Numbered from the stretch's first letter, positions 54,641 to 63,654 are shown. The stretch: 64,000 nt of DNA from Thalassobacillus cyri (GCF_900107755.1 NZ_FNQR01000001.1:402831-466830), one strand, 5' to 3'. Translations and numbers: made by a program. Notes: generated from the sequence alone by a model not told the origin.

Positions 54641-54832
54641 TTGAGTAAAAGCTTGAGAATAAAAATTGGTTTGATCAGTAACTTGATCATTTGTTTATGG
54701 GGCATTTACCGGATGTTTTCTGAAAATGCGCTGGCATTTATTCCAGTAATCCTTGTGGCAGGTGTATTCATTGGTTTTATTGCTTCTATTTATGAACTGA
54801 AAAAAAGCAATACAGGTAAGTATCAAGGTTAA
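54641..54832 (+). CDS. Two-helix membrane protein, unknown
   Basis: 63 residues from TTG 54641, after GAGAGGTCAGGGGG. Two hydrophobic segments (about 8-25 and 30-50) with basic start and end (MSKSLRIKIG, LKKSNTGK). No family recognised. Confidence 0.5.
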   Translation: MSKSLRIKIGLISNLIICLWGIYRMFSENALAFIPVILVAGVFIGFIASIYELKKSNTGKYQG

Positions 54833-54897
54833 ATAAGTTTTGAAAACGTATATGTAGCTTATGGCTAAGTTACCATTGTCTCTCCGTTTGGTGGGGG

Positions 54898-54996
54898 TTG
54901 GGGATCGATAAAAAAACGCCTGACTTCTATGACTGGCTTGTAGCTGGTATATGTCTGGTTGGTGTTCCCGTTAGGTTATTTGCGTCACGTAAATGA
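54898..54996 (+). CDS. Possible 32-residue membrane peptide
   Basis: A frame from TTG 54898 ends with KKTPDFYDWLVAGICLVGV and a basic tail RLFASRK, a credible single membrane helix. The upstream ribosome site is poor, so this may be a fragment. Confidence 0.25.
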   Translation: MGIDKKTPDFYDWLVAGICLVGVPVRLFASRK

Positions 54997-55018
54997 AAAA
55001 GAGGTATAAAATAGGAGT

Positions 55019-55200
55019 ATGTCCCCTGAAGCTGTTGTTAACGTATGGGCAGACACCCGCACCATTTTTGAGAAATATCAGGTGCCTATAAAGGCTGAAG
55101 CTATGCAGATACGGTGGATAGCGAATAGATAGAGGAACTTCTTATTGAATGGAATCGATCAATCGGAAGTTCAGCCGTAACTTGTACTGCAGGCGACTGA
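55019..55200 (+). pseudogene. Small broken gene, unknown family
   Basis: ATG 55019 reads MSPEAVVNVWADTRTIFEKY and further to a TAG near 55130; from there another frame continues IEELLIEWNRSIGSSAVTC and ends at TGA 55198. The two halves look like one small protein (about 60 residues) split by a frameshift and stop. GAGGTATAAAATAGGAG precedes it. I do not know the family. Confidence 0.4.
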
Positions 55201-55254
55201 CAATGGTCTTCTAAGAAGGAGTAGGCTGCTCCTTAAAATAATTTGAACTAATGC

Positions 55255-55283
55255 TTGACGGGGAATAAAAATCAGCGTATAGT
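55255..55283 (+). promoter_or_regulatory. Sigma-A promoter of the cold-shock gene
   Basis: TTGACG (55255-55260), 17-base spacer, TATAGT (55278-55283). The leader before the start codon is about 115 bases, as is common for cold-shock mRNAs whose long leader controls stability. Confidence 0.75.
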
Positions 55284-55405
55284 AGGGATTAATTATTCTT
55301 GTTCGTTTAAAGAATGCAAGAAAAAGTTTTACGACTTTCCCTTGAATTTCTAGAGCAATAATAGTAATACATTGTGGATCAAGATCCACGCAGGAGGTAA
55401 CAATT

Positions 55406-55603
55406 ATGTTACAAGGTAATGTTAAATGGTTCAACGCAGAAAAAGGTTTCGGATTTATTGAAGTAGAAGGTCAAGACGATGTATTCGTTCATTTCTCTGC
55501 TATTCAAGGTGAAGGTTTCAAAACTCTAGAAGAAAACGAAACAGTTTCTTTCGAAATCGTCGAAGGCAACCGTGGACCACAAGCAGCTAACGTTCAAAAA
55601 TAA
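55406..55603 (+). CDS. cspB: Cold-shock protein, CspA/CspB family
   Basis: 65 residues, full length. RNP-1 KGFGFIEV and RNP-2 DVFVHFSAI are intact, with start [11 protein letters not shown]. It binds single-stranded nucleic acid and acts as an RNA chaperone. ATG 55406 follows GGAGGTAACAATT. Long leader and strong promoter upstream; terminator at 55621. The choice between cspB, cspC and cspD cannot be made. Confidence 0.95.
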   Translation: MLQGNVKWFNAEKGFGFIEVEGQDDVFVHFSAIQGEGFKTLEENETVSFEIVEGNRGPQAANVQK

Positions 55604-55620
55604 GCGTTAATAGCTTTAAA

Positions 55621-55652
55621 AGAGGCTTCCAACCCGGAAGTCTCTTTTTTTT
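55621..55652 (+). terminator. Terminator of the cold-shock gene
   Basis: AGAGGCTTCC / GGAAGTCTCT stem followed by eight T. Confidence 0.9.
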
Positions 55653-55809
55653 GTACATAATAAGAATAGTTATAAAAAAACATTAGCTTTGAAGCTGGAT
55701 ATAAGACCATTTAGGTAATGCAAGTAAACATCTCGTGTACTATTGGTTGACTCTCCTGTTAAGGGAGGGATTATCCTTTTTTGTAGCGAGAGAACAGGAG
55801 GTCAGAAGC

Positions 55810-56619
55810 ATGTATCGAATCGGTTTATTTTCTCAAATGTCCAAAACAACAGTTAAAACATTAAGGTATTATGATGAAGTGGGAATCTTACGCCCGGCTT
55901 ATATTGATAAAAGAACAGGATACCGATACTATACTTCTGATCAGTTAGGCGCTCTCCATGAGATTATAGCCCTCAGACAAATTGGCTTTTCTATCGAGGA
56001 AATTTCACAGCTGATGAAGGGGGAACAAGTCATGGGAGTCCTTGAAAAGAGAAGAGCAGAAATAGAAAAGGAGTTTTATGAAGCGGCCGATAAACTCTCT
56101 CGCATCAATCACTATATAGATGAACAGAAGGGGAGTATTGCTATGAATTATAAAGCGGTTATCAAAGAACTGCCGGAATGTATGGTCTATTATAAAAAGA
56201 TGGTGGTACCTGACTATGATGCTTATTTTGAAATGATCCCAGCGATTGGGAGAGAAGTGTTGGAGGCAAACCCATCCCTTGAACTTGCAGAGCCGGCGTA
56301 TTCGTTTATTGTTTACCTGGATGGCGAGTACAAAGAGAAAAATTTTAAAGTTGAATTTTGTGAAGCAGTGGATCAGGCAGGCAATGAAACAGAAGCGATT
56401 AAATTTAAAAAAATTACACGAACCACAGCTGTATCTGTTCTGCACCTAGGAGCTTACGATAAGCTGGGAGAAGCTTATGCGTATGCAATCAAGTGGATAG
56501 AAAACAATGGTTACGCAGTCACCGATCATCCGCGGGAAAGTTATATTGATGGTATCTGGAACAAAGAGAATGAGGAAGAGTGGCTGACAGAACTTCAAAT
56601 TCCAGTGTCGAGAAAATAA
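55810..56619 (+). CDS. MerR-family regulator with GyrI-like ligand domain
   Basis: 269 residues from ATG 55810, seven bases after AGGAGG; the frame begins earlier at 55735 without a site. MerR DNA-binding domain (IGLFSQMSKTTVKTLRYYDE, RTGYRYYTSDQ), coiled coil, then a GyrI-like effector domain (about 115-268). This is the BmrR/MtaN-like plan for sensing bulky hydrophobic compounds. No adjacent transporter on the same strand; its target may be elsewhere. Confidence 0.88.
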   Translation: MYRIGLFSQMSKTTVKTLRYYDEVGILRPAYIDKRTGYRYYTSDQLGALHEIIALRQIGFSIEEISQLMKGEQVMGVLEKRRAEIEKEFYEAADKLSRINHYIDEQKGSIAMNYKAVIKELPECMVYYKKMVVPDYDAYFEMIPAIGREVLEANPSLELAEPAYSFIVYLDGEYKEKNFKVEFCEAVDQAGNETEAIKFKKITRTTAVSVLHLGAYDKLGEAYAYAIKWIENNGYAVTDHPRESYIDGIWNKENEEEWLTELQIPVSRK

Positions 56620-56687
56620 ATAACGTAATCAGACTTAGGCTGATTGGTTCAACGTTGGCAAAGCCCGTCGCCAAATAAGTTAAATAG

Positions 56688-56721
56688 AAAAAGACCAAAT
56701 CCTCAGGGTTTTGGTCTTTTT
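56688..56721. terminator. Bidirectional terminator
   Basis: AAAAAGACCAAA / TTTGGTCTTTTT between the MerR gene (+) and brnQ (-). Confidence 0.85.
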
Positions 56722-56728
56722 CTGTTCC

Positions 56729-58111
56729 TTAATGGGAAAGGTTTTCGGCATTCCTCTGCAGAATTGCCGATCCCGTTTTATTTCCGTCTTTCCACAAGTA
56801 ACCAATGACGGCACCGACGATAGCCGGGAGTATCCAGCCAAGCCCGATATCGTACAGGGGCAGGTAGGAAAAGTAGAAATTGCTGACCGATTCAATTACC
56901 GAATTAGCAGCGTTTGGGAACATTCCCACCAAAGCATTATAGCCATCAATGGTGCTAACGAAAAACGTCAAGATCATAGCGCCAGCATAAACACTGCGCT
57001 TATGTTTAAACAAGCTTGAGCTGAGACCTAATAGTATCAGGACGATGGCCAGTGGATATAAGAACATCAGCACAGGTATGGCGTATTGAATAATCTTTGT
57101 CAGCCCAAAGTTGGCAACCATAAACGACATCAACGATAGAATCAGAACGAATGATTTGTAGCTGATTTTTGGATAGATAGTATGGAAAAATTCGCTGCAG
57201 GCAATGATTAGTCCGATGCTCGTTTTTAAACATGCGAGTACAATAATAATCGCGAGTAAGATCGAACCGAACGCACCGAAATAATGCTGGGAAACAGCGG
57301 CAAAGGTGAGGCCGCCATTTTCAAGCGTACCAACACTTGAGACGCTGGAGGCACCCATGTACGTAATCAGTCCATAAATCAGCATCATCAGTCCCATCGC
57401 AAATAAGCCTGATTTCCATGTCGTCTGTGCAATCTCCTTCGTATCGGTAATCCCCATGTTTTTAATGGCATGGATGACGACAATACCGAACGCGAGCGCA
57501 CCGAGGGCATCCATCGTGTTATATCCCTCTTTAAACCCTGTCATAAATGGCAGTGTGTCATAGTCGCCTGTCGGTTCACCGAAACTGCCCATCGGTCTAA
57601 CGAGGGCTGTAATAATTAAAATAGATAAGAACAGTAAAAAAGACGGTGTTAAATATTTTCCGACGACATCCATGATTTTTGCAGCGTTAAGTGAGAAATA
57701 ATAGACAATGGCAAAGAACAGGAAGCTGAACACGGCAAGCCATAGACTGCTTTGGCCGGGCTGAATAAAGGGTTCAAAGCCGACCACAAAAGGGACAGTC
57801 GCTGTTCTGGGAATGGCGAAGAACGGTCCGATGGTTAAATAAAGAACAAGAGCGAATGTTATTCCAAATAAAGGGTGGACCCGGCTCGCTAAATCATGTA
57901 ACCCCTGGCTGCCTGACAGACCAATTGCCAGGATCCCCATAAATGGAAGACCGATAGCTGTTACAAGAAATCCAATTAACGCAGGCCAAAAGGAAGTCCC
58001 GGCGAGCTGTCCCAGTTGTATAGGAAAGATTAAATTCCCTGCTCCGAAAAAAAGCCCGAAGAGCATCGTCCCGATAGCGGCATAGGTAGAGAACGATGTT
58101 TTCTGTTTCAT
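56729..58111 (-). CDS. brnQ: Branched-chain amino acid transporter BrnQ (LIVCS)
   Basis: 460 residues from ATG 58111, which has AAAGGA eight bases before. About 12 membrane helices; the start FSTYAAIGTMLFGLFFGAGN and LIFPIQLGQLAG are the LIVCS signature. It takes up Leu, Ile and Val with sodium or proton. A weak CodY-like site (TATTTTCGACAAACT, about 10 of 15 matches) lies upstream near 58205-58219; CodY control is known for Bacillus brnQ but is only suggested here. No T-box is seen. Confidence 0.92.
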   Translation of the reverse strand: MKQKTSFSTYAAIGTMLFGLFFGAGNLIFPIQLGQLAGTSFWPALIGFLVTAIGLPFMGILAIGLSGSQGLHDLASRVHPLFGITFALVLYLTIGPFFAIPRTATVPFVVGFEPFIQPGQSSLWLAVFSFLFFAIVYYFSLNAAKIMDVVGKYLTPSFLLFLSILIITALVRPMGSFGEPTGDYDTLPFMTGFKEGYNTMDALGALAFGIVVIHAIKNMGITDTKEIAQTTWKSGLFAMGLMMLIYGLITYMGASSVSSVGTLENGGLTFAAVSQHYFGAFGSILLAIIIVLACLKTSIGLIIACSEFFHTIYPKISYKSFVLILSLMSFMVANFGLTKIIQYAIPVLMFLYPLAIVLILLGLSSSLFKHKRSVYAGAMILTFFVSTIDGYNALVGMFPNAANSVIESVSNFYFSYLPLYDIGLGWILPAIVGAVIGYLWKDGNKTGSAILQRNAENLSH

Positions 58112-58466
58112 GTGCATGATCCTTTCTTGGTGTATTGGGTTCTCTGTTTGCATAAAGATAATCCTATCAAGAATCCCTTACAGGGACAATAGCTTTTGCG
58201 AAGTTTGTCGAAAATATTTAATTTAACTTGCACCCCTTTTTCATCTTTTATATGATCTCTTCCATAATTTCTTCCGTTATACTAGTTGCTCTTTTTTTGT
58301 GAGCATTATGTGTCTATGCGAACAACAATAGAGATTATTCGACAAAATAGGATTATAATAGAGGTGAATAAAACTACTATTCTGAAAATAAGAGAGAGGG
58401 GGACGGGACCGGACCGGTTAGGTTGATTGGCAGGATGGATAAAAAATAGAATAAGAGGTGGAAGTG

Positions 58467-59620
58467 ATGAGCAAGCTGCTGAAATCCATTGTGGGTACAG
58501 TCCTGTTTCTTGCCGCGTTTCTGACCTTTATTACTCATGGGAAAGCTGTTGCTTCAACATTCGTAACCAAGGCCAATACTTCTGGTAAACTAGTTGCTTT
58601 GACGTTTGATGACGGTTCGGATGGAACAAACATCGACCGGATTTTGCGGGTGCTTTCCGATGAGGAGATTCCAACTACCTTCTTTCTGACTGGTTCAGGA
58701 ACCAACAACCATCCTGCTGCTATTAAACGAATAGTCGCAGGGGGCCATGAAGTTGCCAACCATTCCTATTCCCATCCTGATTTTACAAAATTGACCGCTG
58801 CTCAAATAAAAAGTGAATTAGACCGGACGGAGGCCATTGTCAAGAGTACCACAGGCAAGTCGACAATACCGCTTTTCCGTGCTCCGTTCGGTTCTGCAAA
58901 TGCTGCTGTACTGACGGCAGCAGGTAACGCAGGTTATACCTATACGATTCACTGGAACATCGATACACTCGATTGGAAAGGTCTATCCAAAACGGAAGTT
59001 TACCGCAGGGTAGTGGACAACATCGTCCCGGGTTCCATCGTGTTGATGCATACAGGAGCCGGTGCATCCGGAACACCGGACGCCCTTCCTGACATGATCC
59101 GTAGCTTGAAAGCCAAGGGGTATCGATTTGTCACCGTTTCAGAAATTCTGAATCTACCTGCGGTTAAAGGTGAAACGGTCCACGTTGTGCGCGCTGGTGA
59201 TACGCTTTATAGCATAGCCAGGCGTTATGGTGTCACGGTGGACTAGCTGGTCATCATTAACAAGTTTAGCAACCCGAATTTTATTCGAATCGGCCAGTTC
59301 ATCAAGTTTCGACCAAGAATGTTTCAGGAGAAGTATATACAGTCAAAGCGGGAGATACGCTTTATGGCATTGCTAAAAGATACAATGTGAGCATCGGTGA
59401 TATTGTTACTGCCAACAACATAGCGGATGCGAATGTTATCCGAGTCGGCCAGCAGCTGACCATCCCGGTCAAAACGATCACTTATACCGTGAAAAAAGGT
59501 GATACTCTCTACAGCATCGCCAGAATTCATAATACAACGGTATCTAAAATCGTTTCAGCCAATAACATCTCAAATCCGAATTTCATTTATCCAGGCCAGC
59601 AATTGACAATCCCACGATAA
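58467..59620 (+). pseudogene. Polysaccharide deacetylase with three LysM domains, broken
   Basis: From ATG 58467 (AAGAGG before) a signal peptide leads into an intact NodB domain (about 30-220): ALTFDDGSDG with catalytic Asp, HEVANHSYSHPD metal His motif, RAPFGSANAAVL and VLMHTGAG. LysM 1 starts [20 protein letters not shown] but meets TAG at 59244. LysM 1 continues after the stop ([19 protein letters not shown]), a one-base shift near 59320 follows, then LysM 2 and LysM 3 read openly to 59620. If real, the product is a deacetylase without wall-binding repeats. The deacetylase part would still work on peptidoglycan or chitin-like sugars. Confidence 0.8.
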
Positions 59621-59631
59621 ACTTAAAAAGC

Positions 59632-59661
59632 GCAGCCCGTTTTCAGGCGGGCTGCTTTTTT
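59632..59661 (+). terminator. Rho-independent terminator
   Basis: GCAGCCCG / CGGGCTGC stem and six T after the LysM repeats. Confidence 0.85.
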
Positions 59662-59751
59662 GAAGAGGGGAGTATCGTTTGATAGCGTAACGCAAAAGGA
59701 TAGTGCAGAACGCCAAATAGTAGGAGATCCGGGCATTTGTAAGTATATGAA

Positions 59752-59785
59752 AAAACGGAAGTCTCCGCGGGGGAGCTTCCGTTTT
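59752..59785 (-). terminator. Terminator of the arsenic operon
   Basis: AAAACGGAAG / CTTCCGTTTT stem 13 bases after the Cys-rich mini-gene; minus-strand tail is TTTTTTC. Confidence 0.75.
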
Positions 59786-59797
59786 GTCTCGATTCGC

Positions 59798-59971
59798 TTA
59801 GCAGCAAGGGGCACAGCATAATGGTGCAGATTGTTTTTTCCAAAATCTAAAGGAAGGGATTGTTAATTTCTTCTTAGGGAGTGATGCTGACTTCCAGGCA
59901 TGGCGATTGATATGGTCTAACTTCCGTTTTTTCTCTTCCACTCTTTGGTCGATCGAGTATAAATTGAACAT
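59798..59971 (-). CDS. 57-residue basic protein with C-terminal Cys cluster
   Basis: ATG 59971 has AGGAGG eight bases before. The sequence starts MFNLYSIDQRVEEKKRKLDH, is very basic, and ends LCCAPCC: four cysteines as two vicinal pairs in the last seven residues (a fifth Cys is absent). It begins 11 bases after arsI and ends before a terminator, so it is the third gene of arsR-arsI. Vicinal Cys pairs bind As(III) in ArsD and ArsR proteins, so a metalloid-binding or delivery role is possible. I know no family for it. Confidence 0.65.
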   Translation of the reverse strand: MFNLYSIDQRVEEKKRKLDHINRHAWKSASLPKKKLTIPSFRFWKKQSAPLCCAPCC

Positions 59972-59982
59972 ATCTTTTCCTC

Positions 59983-60381
59983 CTATTGGCAGCAGGACTG
60001 CTCTTCTTTATTTTCTACAACATCTTGCTTCGTATAGAAAAACTCCCACTCATTGCCGTCAGGGTCAGTGATCCAAAACTTATCTTGCAGGGCGTAGCAG
60101 CAGGTAGTGTTTGTTTCCTCACGAGTGAAGAAGCGTAACTGTTCTAATCTTGCTTTTTGGGAATCGATGTCTTCCTGCTTCTCGACCTGTATGCCGAAGT
60201 GGCCGACTTGATTGCCGGATACCTCAGGTTTTACGTTAAGGGTAAAGTTCAATTGTAATTTTTCTGGCATGAATTTAGCATAATCACTTTTAACTTTTAC
60301 AGGTTCCTCTCCAAACACCTTCGTGTAAAATTCGATTGATTTTTCTAAGTCTACCACATTTAAACCTACGTGTACGTTCAT
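59983..60381 (-). CDS. arsI: ArsI/CadI-family C-As lyase
   Basis: 132 residues from ATG 60381 (GGAGGAG six bases before); the frame start at 60420 lies inside the operator region. VOC fold with MNVHVGLNVVDLEKSIEFY at the start, the vicinal Cys pair in NTTCCYALQDKFWITDPDGN, and a closing EQSCCQ. The CC pair holds trivalent organoarsenicals, and His/Glu bind Fe(II). ArsI splits the C-As bond of methylated or aromatic arsenicals; close to B. subtilis YqcK. It lies 49 bases after arsR with its own operator. Confidence 0.88.
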   Translation of the reverse strand: MNVHVGLNVVDLEKSIEFYTKVFGEEPVKVKSDYAKFMPEKLQLNFTLNVKPEVSGNQVGHFGIQVEKQEDIDSQKARLEQLRFFTREETNTTCCYALQDKFWITDPDGNEWEFFYTKQDVVENKEEQSCCQ

Positions 60382-60397
60382 TTGATCTCCTCCATAT

Positions 60398-60413
60398 ATC
60401 AATTTTTTTTGAT
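60398..60413 (-). promoter_or_regulatory. ArsR operator between arsR and arsI
   Basis: ATCAA-N6-TTGAT palindrome, the same as the two sites before arsR. It sits inside the operon, 17 bases before the arsI start codon. Confidence 0.65.
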
Positions 60414-60429
60414 TAATCATTTAAAAAAA

Positions 60430-60750
60430 TTACTCTCTCCGGAATAAACAGCATAATTCGTCGGATAGCAGGTGGTTTAATTCGGGCTGATTCAAGGTGT
60501 AGAAGCTCCAGGTTCCTCTGGTTTGCTTATTGATAAGCTTCGCGTCCATCAGAATTTTCAAGTGGTAGGATAATTTTGATTGAGGTAAGTTCAATTTTTC
60601 AGATAGATCACAGACACAAGCCTCGCCACGCTCTGTTATTTCGTGCAGGATATGCAGGCGTTTCTGATCCGCGATGGCCTTGAACTTTTTTTCATATTGT
60701 TGAAATGTATTTTCTAAGGATAAATCGGTGAGCGGGATTTCTTTATACAT
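60430..60750 (-). CDS. arsR: ArsR/SmtB-family arsenic-sensing repressor
   Basis: 106 residues. Winged helix with ACVCDLSEKLNLPQSKLSYH: the Cys-x-Cys in helix 3 is the classical As(III)/Sb(III) sensor; a further Cys pair sits in SDELCCLF near the end. It should leave DNA on binding arsenite and so allow expression of arsR-arsI-mini-gene. ATG 60750 follows AAGGAGGAG. arsB and arsC are absent in this window. Confidence 0.92.
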   Translation of the reverse strand: MYKEIPLTDLSLENTFQQYEKKFKAIADQKRLHILHEITERGEACVCDLSEKLNLPQSKLSYHLKILMDAKLINKQTRGTWSFYTLNQPELNHLLSDELCCLFRRE

Positions 60751-60767
60751 ATCAGCTCCTCCTTCAC

Positions 60768-60843
60768 ATCAACTTTTTTTGATTTAATAAGAGTATATGC
60801 GAAGACTTGGTAAATGACAACTAATAAATCAACTTTTTTTGAT
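60768..60843 (-). promoter_or_regulatory. arsR promoter flanked by two operators
   Basis: Two copies of ATCAACTTTTTTTGAT (60768-60783 and 60828-60843), 60 bases apart. Between them on the minus strand TTGTCA (60820-60815) and TATACT (60797-60792) with a 17-base spacer. Repressors at both ends could bend or trap the promoter. Confidence 0.75.
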
Positions 60844-60981
60844 GAATAACAGAAAATAGTAAAAAAGAATTATGCAGGAGTGCAGGTATTCGTTACGAAT
60901 AAGGAATTGTAAATCCTATCTTTTTATTTTGGTGAAGGGAAAGTAATATAATGGAAGAACACAATATAGGAGGTGCTGGCA

Positions 60982-61824
60982 ATGGCAAATGAGAGAGAAA
61001 TCGAGCGTGTATGGACGGTTGATTTCCAGGATGGGAGCGGACCGCATAAAAAAGTGGGTCAGGTACTTCCGCCTGGCAACTGGGAGCAGTTCGATCCGTT
61101 TTTATTGATGGCAGAAGACTGGTTCCAGCAAGGGACGTTCCCGGATCATCCGCACAGGGGAATGGAGACAATCACCTATGTTATTGAAGGAAAGCTGAAG
61201 CATGAGGACAACCATGGCGGGTCTGGCGTGTTGGAGCCGGGGGACGCTCAGTTGATGACGGCGGGCAGCGGAATTGTTCATTCCGAAGACCCACTTCCAG
61301 GAGAGACGGTACATAGTTTGCAATTATGGCTTAATCTTCCAGGCAGTAAAAAGTCGTCAAAACCACGTTACCAGGACTTGAAGGCAGAAGCGATCCCAGT
61401 TCGTAAGGAAGAAGGAGCAGAGGTCAGGGTCTACTCGGGGACATCCGGAAACGTGAAGGCTGACACAGAAAATCACGTGCCACTCACTTATGTGGAAATG
61501 AAACTGGAAGCAGGAGCGATAGTGACACAGAACTTGCCAGGCAGCTTCAATGGCTTCCTTTATATTATGGAAGGAAGCGGAACGTTTGGTAAAGACGAGA
61601 CAGAAGGTGAGAAAAATCAGGTACTCTGGCTCGGACGAACTTCCAAAAAAGCAGATAGCGAAATAACAATCAAGGCGGACGAGCAGCTTCGCGCCATCCT
61701 TGTTGCGGGTGAGCCGATCGGGGAGCCGGTGGTAGCAAGAGGGCCGTTCGTCATGAATACGGAAGAGGAAATTTTCCAGGCATACCGGGATTACCAGGAG
61801 GGCAAATTCGGACCTTCCGAATGA
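60982..61824 (+). CDS. Pirin-family protein
   Basis: 280 residues from ATG 60982, eight bases after AGGAGG. Two cupin halves; the first has the metal-binding DHPHRGMETITYVIEG with His residues and later HSEDPL. Pirins can act as quercetin dioxygenases or redox-sensing proteins; the role here is not known. Terminator at 61841. Confidence 0.92.
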   Translation: MANEREIERVWTVDFQDGSGPHKKVGQVLPPGNWEQFDPFLLMAEDWFQQGTFPDHPHRGMETITYVIEGKLKHEDNHGGSGVLEPGDAQLMTAGSGIVHSEDPLPGETVHSLQLWLNLPGSKKSSKPRYQDLKAEAIPVRKEEGAEVRVYSGTSGNVKADTENHVPLTYVEMKLEAGAIVTQNLPGSFNGFLYIMEGSGTFGKDETEGEKNQVLWLGRTSKKADSEITIKADEQLRAILVAGEPIGEPVVARGPFVMNTEEEIFQAYRDYQEGKFGPSE

Positions 61825-61840
61825 TCAACTTTATACGGAA

Positions 61841-61881
61841 AAGACCTCTCATCCAGTCATCAGACGGATGGGAGGCTTTTT
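61841..61881 (+). terminator. Rho-independent terminator
   Basis: AAGACCTCTCATCC / GGATGGGAGGCTT stem with TTTTTGTTTTT tail. Confidence 0.8.
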
Positions 61882-61998
61882 GTTTTTACCATGGAATAAT
61901 TCTTACAAGTGAGACGCAAGTTAATGAAGTGTAGCAACAAGGAGTTCAGGGTATTCTTGAAGATAACTAAACATACATCATTAAGGGGGCCGGAGACC

Positions 61999-63216
61999 AT
62001 GCATTTCCATGAAGTTTTCATCGAAATATTAATGCTGCTTGCGATATCGATATTCGTCATCGGGATTGCCAAAATCATCAAACAACCTTACTCGATAGCG
62101 CTCGTATTAGTAGGGTTACTCCTAGGACTGACCGAAACCCCGTTTTTTGAAGCGGCTGAAAATTTCATTACCCAGTCGAATGTTTTTCATGCAATCATTG
62201 TCTCATTGTTTTTGCCGATATTACTGGCGGATGCCACACTCAAAATACCAATCAAGCATTTTTTTGAATACAAAGCGGTGTCTTTTTCCATCGCTTTTCT
62301 CGGTACCTTCACTACCTTTATCCTTATCGGGGCTTCTGTCTATTATTTATTAGATCTTCCCCTCGTTCTGGCGTTCACATTTGCGGCATTAATGAGTGCG
62401 ACCGACCCGATCAGCGTGATTTCCATTTTCAAAACGCTGGGGGTGAGGGAAGAACTGTCGACGGTGATGGAGACGGAATCGTTATTCAACGATGGGATTG
62501 CGGTTGTCCTTTTTAATATTTCCACTGTTTATCTAATATCCTACATAGAGATGGGGATAGCGGGCCTTGGAAGTGGCGTGTTATTGTTTTTGAAGTTTGT
62601 GATCGGAGGTTCCGTTGTCGGTGCCATTTTAGGGTTTGTAACCTCACAGGTTATCCGGCTTTATGACGATTACCCTTTAGAAATTGCGATATCGTTATTG
62701 ATGTATTTCGGAAGTTATTTCATTGCCGAACATTTTCACTTTTCAGGCGTTATTGCTGTGGTAATCAGCGGGTTGATTTATGGCAGTTACGGAGCCAGGG
62801 TGGGAATGACGGAATCGACAAAAACAAATATCGACTCTTTCATGGATACGATAACGGAAATTGCCAACAGTCTGATTTTCCTGATGGTTGGACTGGAAAT
62901 CCAGAACATCGATTTTACAGGTAAGTGGATGCTAATTATTTGGGCGATTGCGATTGTCTTGATTGCGCGAACGCTGTCCCTCTATATGAGTACATCTTTG
63001 TCCAGTAAAATACCAGCCAAATGGAAAGTCATTATGAACTGGGGTGGATTGAAAGGGAGCTTGTCTATCGCTCTGGCGTTAAGTTTACCTTCATCCTTTG
63101 ATGGCAGGGACACCTTGTTAATCCTTACGTTCAGTGTCGTGGTCTTTTCATTGGTTGTGCAGGGACTCACCATCAAGCCATTGATCAGCAAATTGGGATT
63201 AATGGAAAATAAATAA
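61999..63216 (+). CDS. CPA1-family Na+/H+ antiporter
   Basis: 405 residues from ATG 61999 (AAGGGGGCCGGAG before); the frame is open upstream without a site. About 12 membrane helices; the ion-site motifs SATDPISVISIF and ETESLFNDGIAVVLF are both present. It expels Na+ (perhaps K+ or Li+) for H+, important for salt- or alkali-tolerant Bacillaceae. Close to the NhaK/YvgP group. Length is short of some CPA1 members because a long C-terminal tail is missing. Confidence 0.9.
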   Translation: MHFHEVFIEILMLLAISIFVIGIAKIIKQPYSIALVLVGLLLGLTETPFFEAAENFITQSNVFHAIIVSLFLPILLADATLKIPIKHFFEYKAVSFSIAFLGTFTTFILIGASVYYLLDLPLVLAFTFAALMSATDPISVISIFKTLGVREELSTVMETESLFNDGIAVVLFNISTVYLISYIEMGIAGLGSGVLLFLKFVIGGSVVGAILGFVTSQVIRLYDDYPLEIAISLLMYFGSYFIAEHFHFSGVIAVVISGLIYGSYGARVGMTESTKTNIDSFMDTITEIANSLIFLMVGLEIQNIDFTGKWMLIIWAIAIVLIARTLSLYMSTSLSSKIPAKWKVIMNWGGLKGSLSIALALSLPSSFDGRDTLLILTFSVVVFSLVVQGLTIKPLISKLGLMENK

Positions 63217-63227
63217 TCCTTCCATAT

Positions 63228-63276
63228 AAAAGAGCCAGATCTCTAGCAGAAGCGGGAGAACTGGCTCTTTTAAAAG
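63228..63276 (+). terminator. Rho-independent terminator
   Basis: AAAAGAGCCAG / CTGGCTCTTTT stem after the antiporter gene. Confidence 0.75.
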
Positions 63277-63384
63277 GGTCTGTCTAACATTGTTGATGAC
63301 TTTCTTAAGAGGCCTATTCAACAAAAGGGCCGAAAAGTCGAAGACTTGATTTCGAGATAATATGGGTCCGTCACTGAATCGTAA

Positions 63385-63515
63385 GAAGGGAGGCTGGGAA
63401 ACGGTTCGCTTTCCTGTGGGGGAACTGGCAAGCCTCCTCAGACTTCGTCTTCCGGGGTCTTGCCTAGATCCTTCTCCCACGGGAGTCTTACCGTTTCCCC
63501 GCCACCCTATCCATT
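63385..63515. repeat. Long nested-hairpin intergenic element
   Basis: Three nested stems: GGGAAACGGT (63396-63405) with ACCGTTTCCC (63490-63499); CCTGTGGG with CCCACGGG; GGCAAG with CTTGCC. The whole folds into a rod of about 104 bases. It resembles, from memory, a repeat common between Bacillaceae genes. No coding sense. Confidence 0.65.
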
Positions 63516-63654
63516 TTTTTGATGAACGAACCCTACCTTGTAAGAAGGTATCTTCCACATTAACCGCATGCCAAAACCCAATGATACAGGAAACAAGCCC
63601 TCTTCGTAGCTGTGAATGATTCTGCCTACTAATGTTTCCGTTTCTCTAATAATT

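Noticed and set aside
58154..58460. T-box leader before brnQ
   Set aside because: No T-box sequence (TGGNACCGCG-type) or specifier loop; only a weak CodY-like site.
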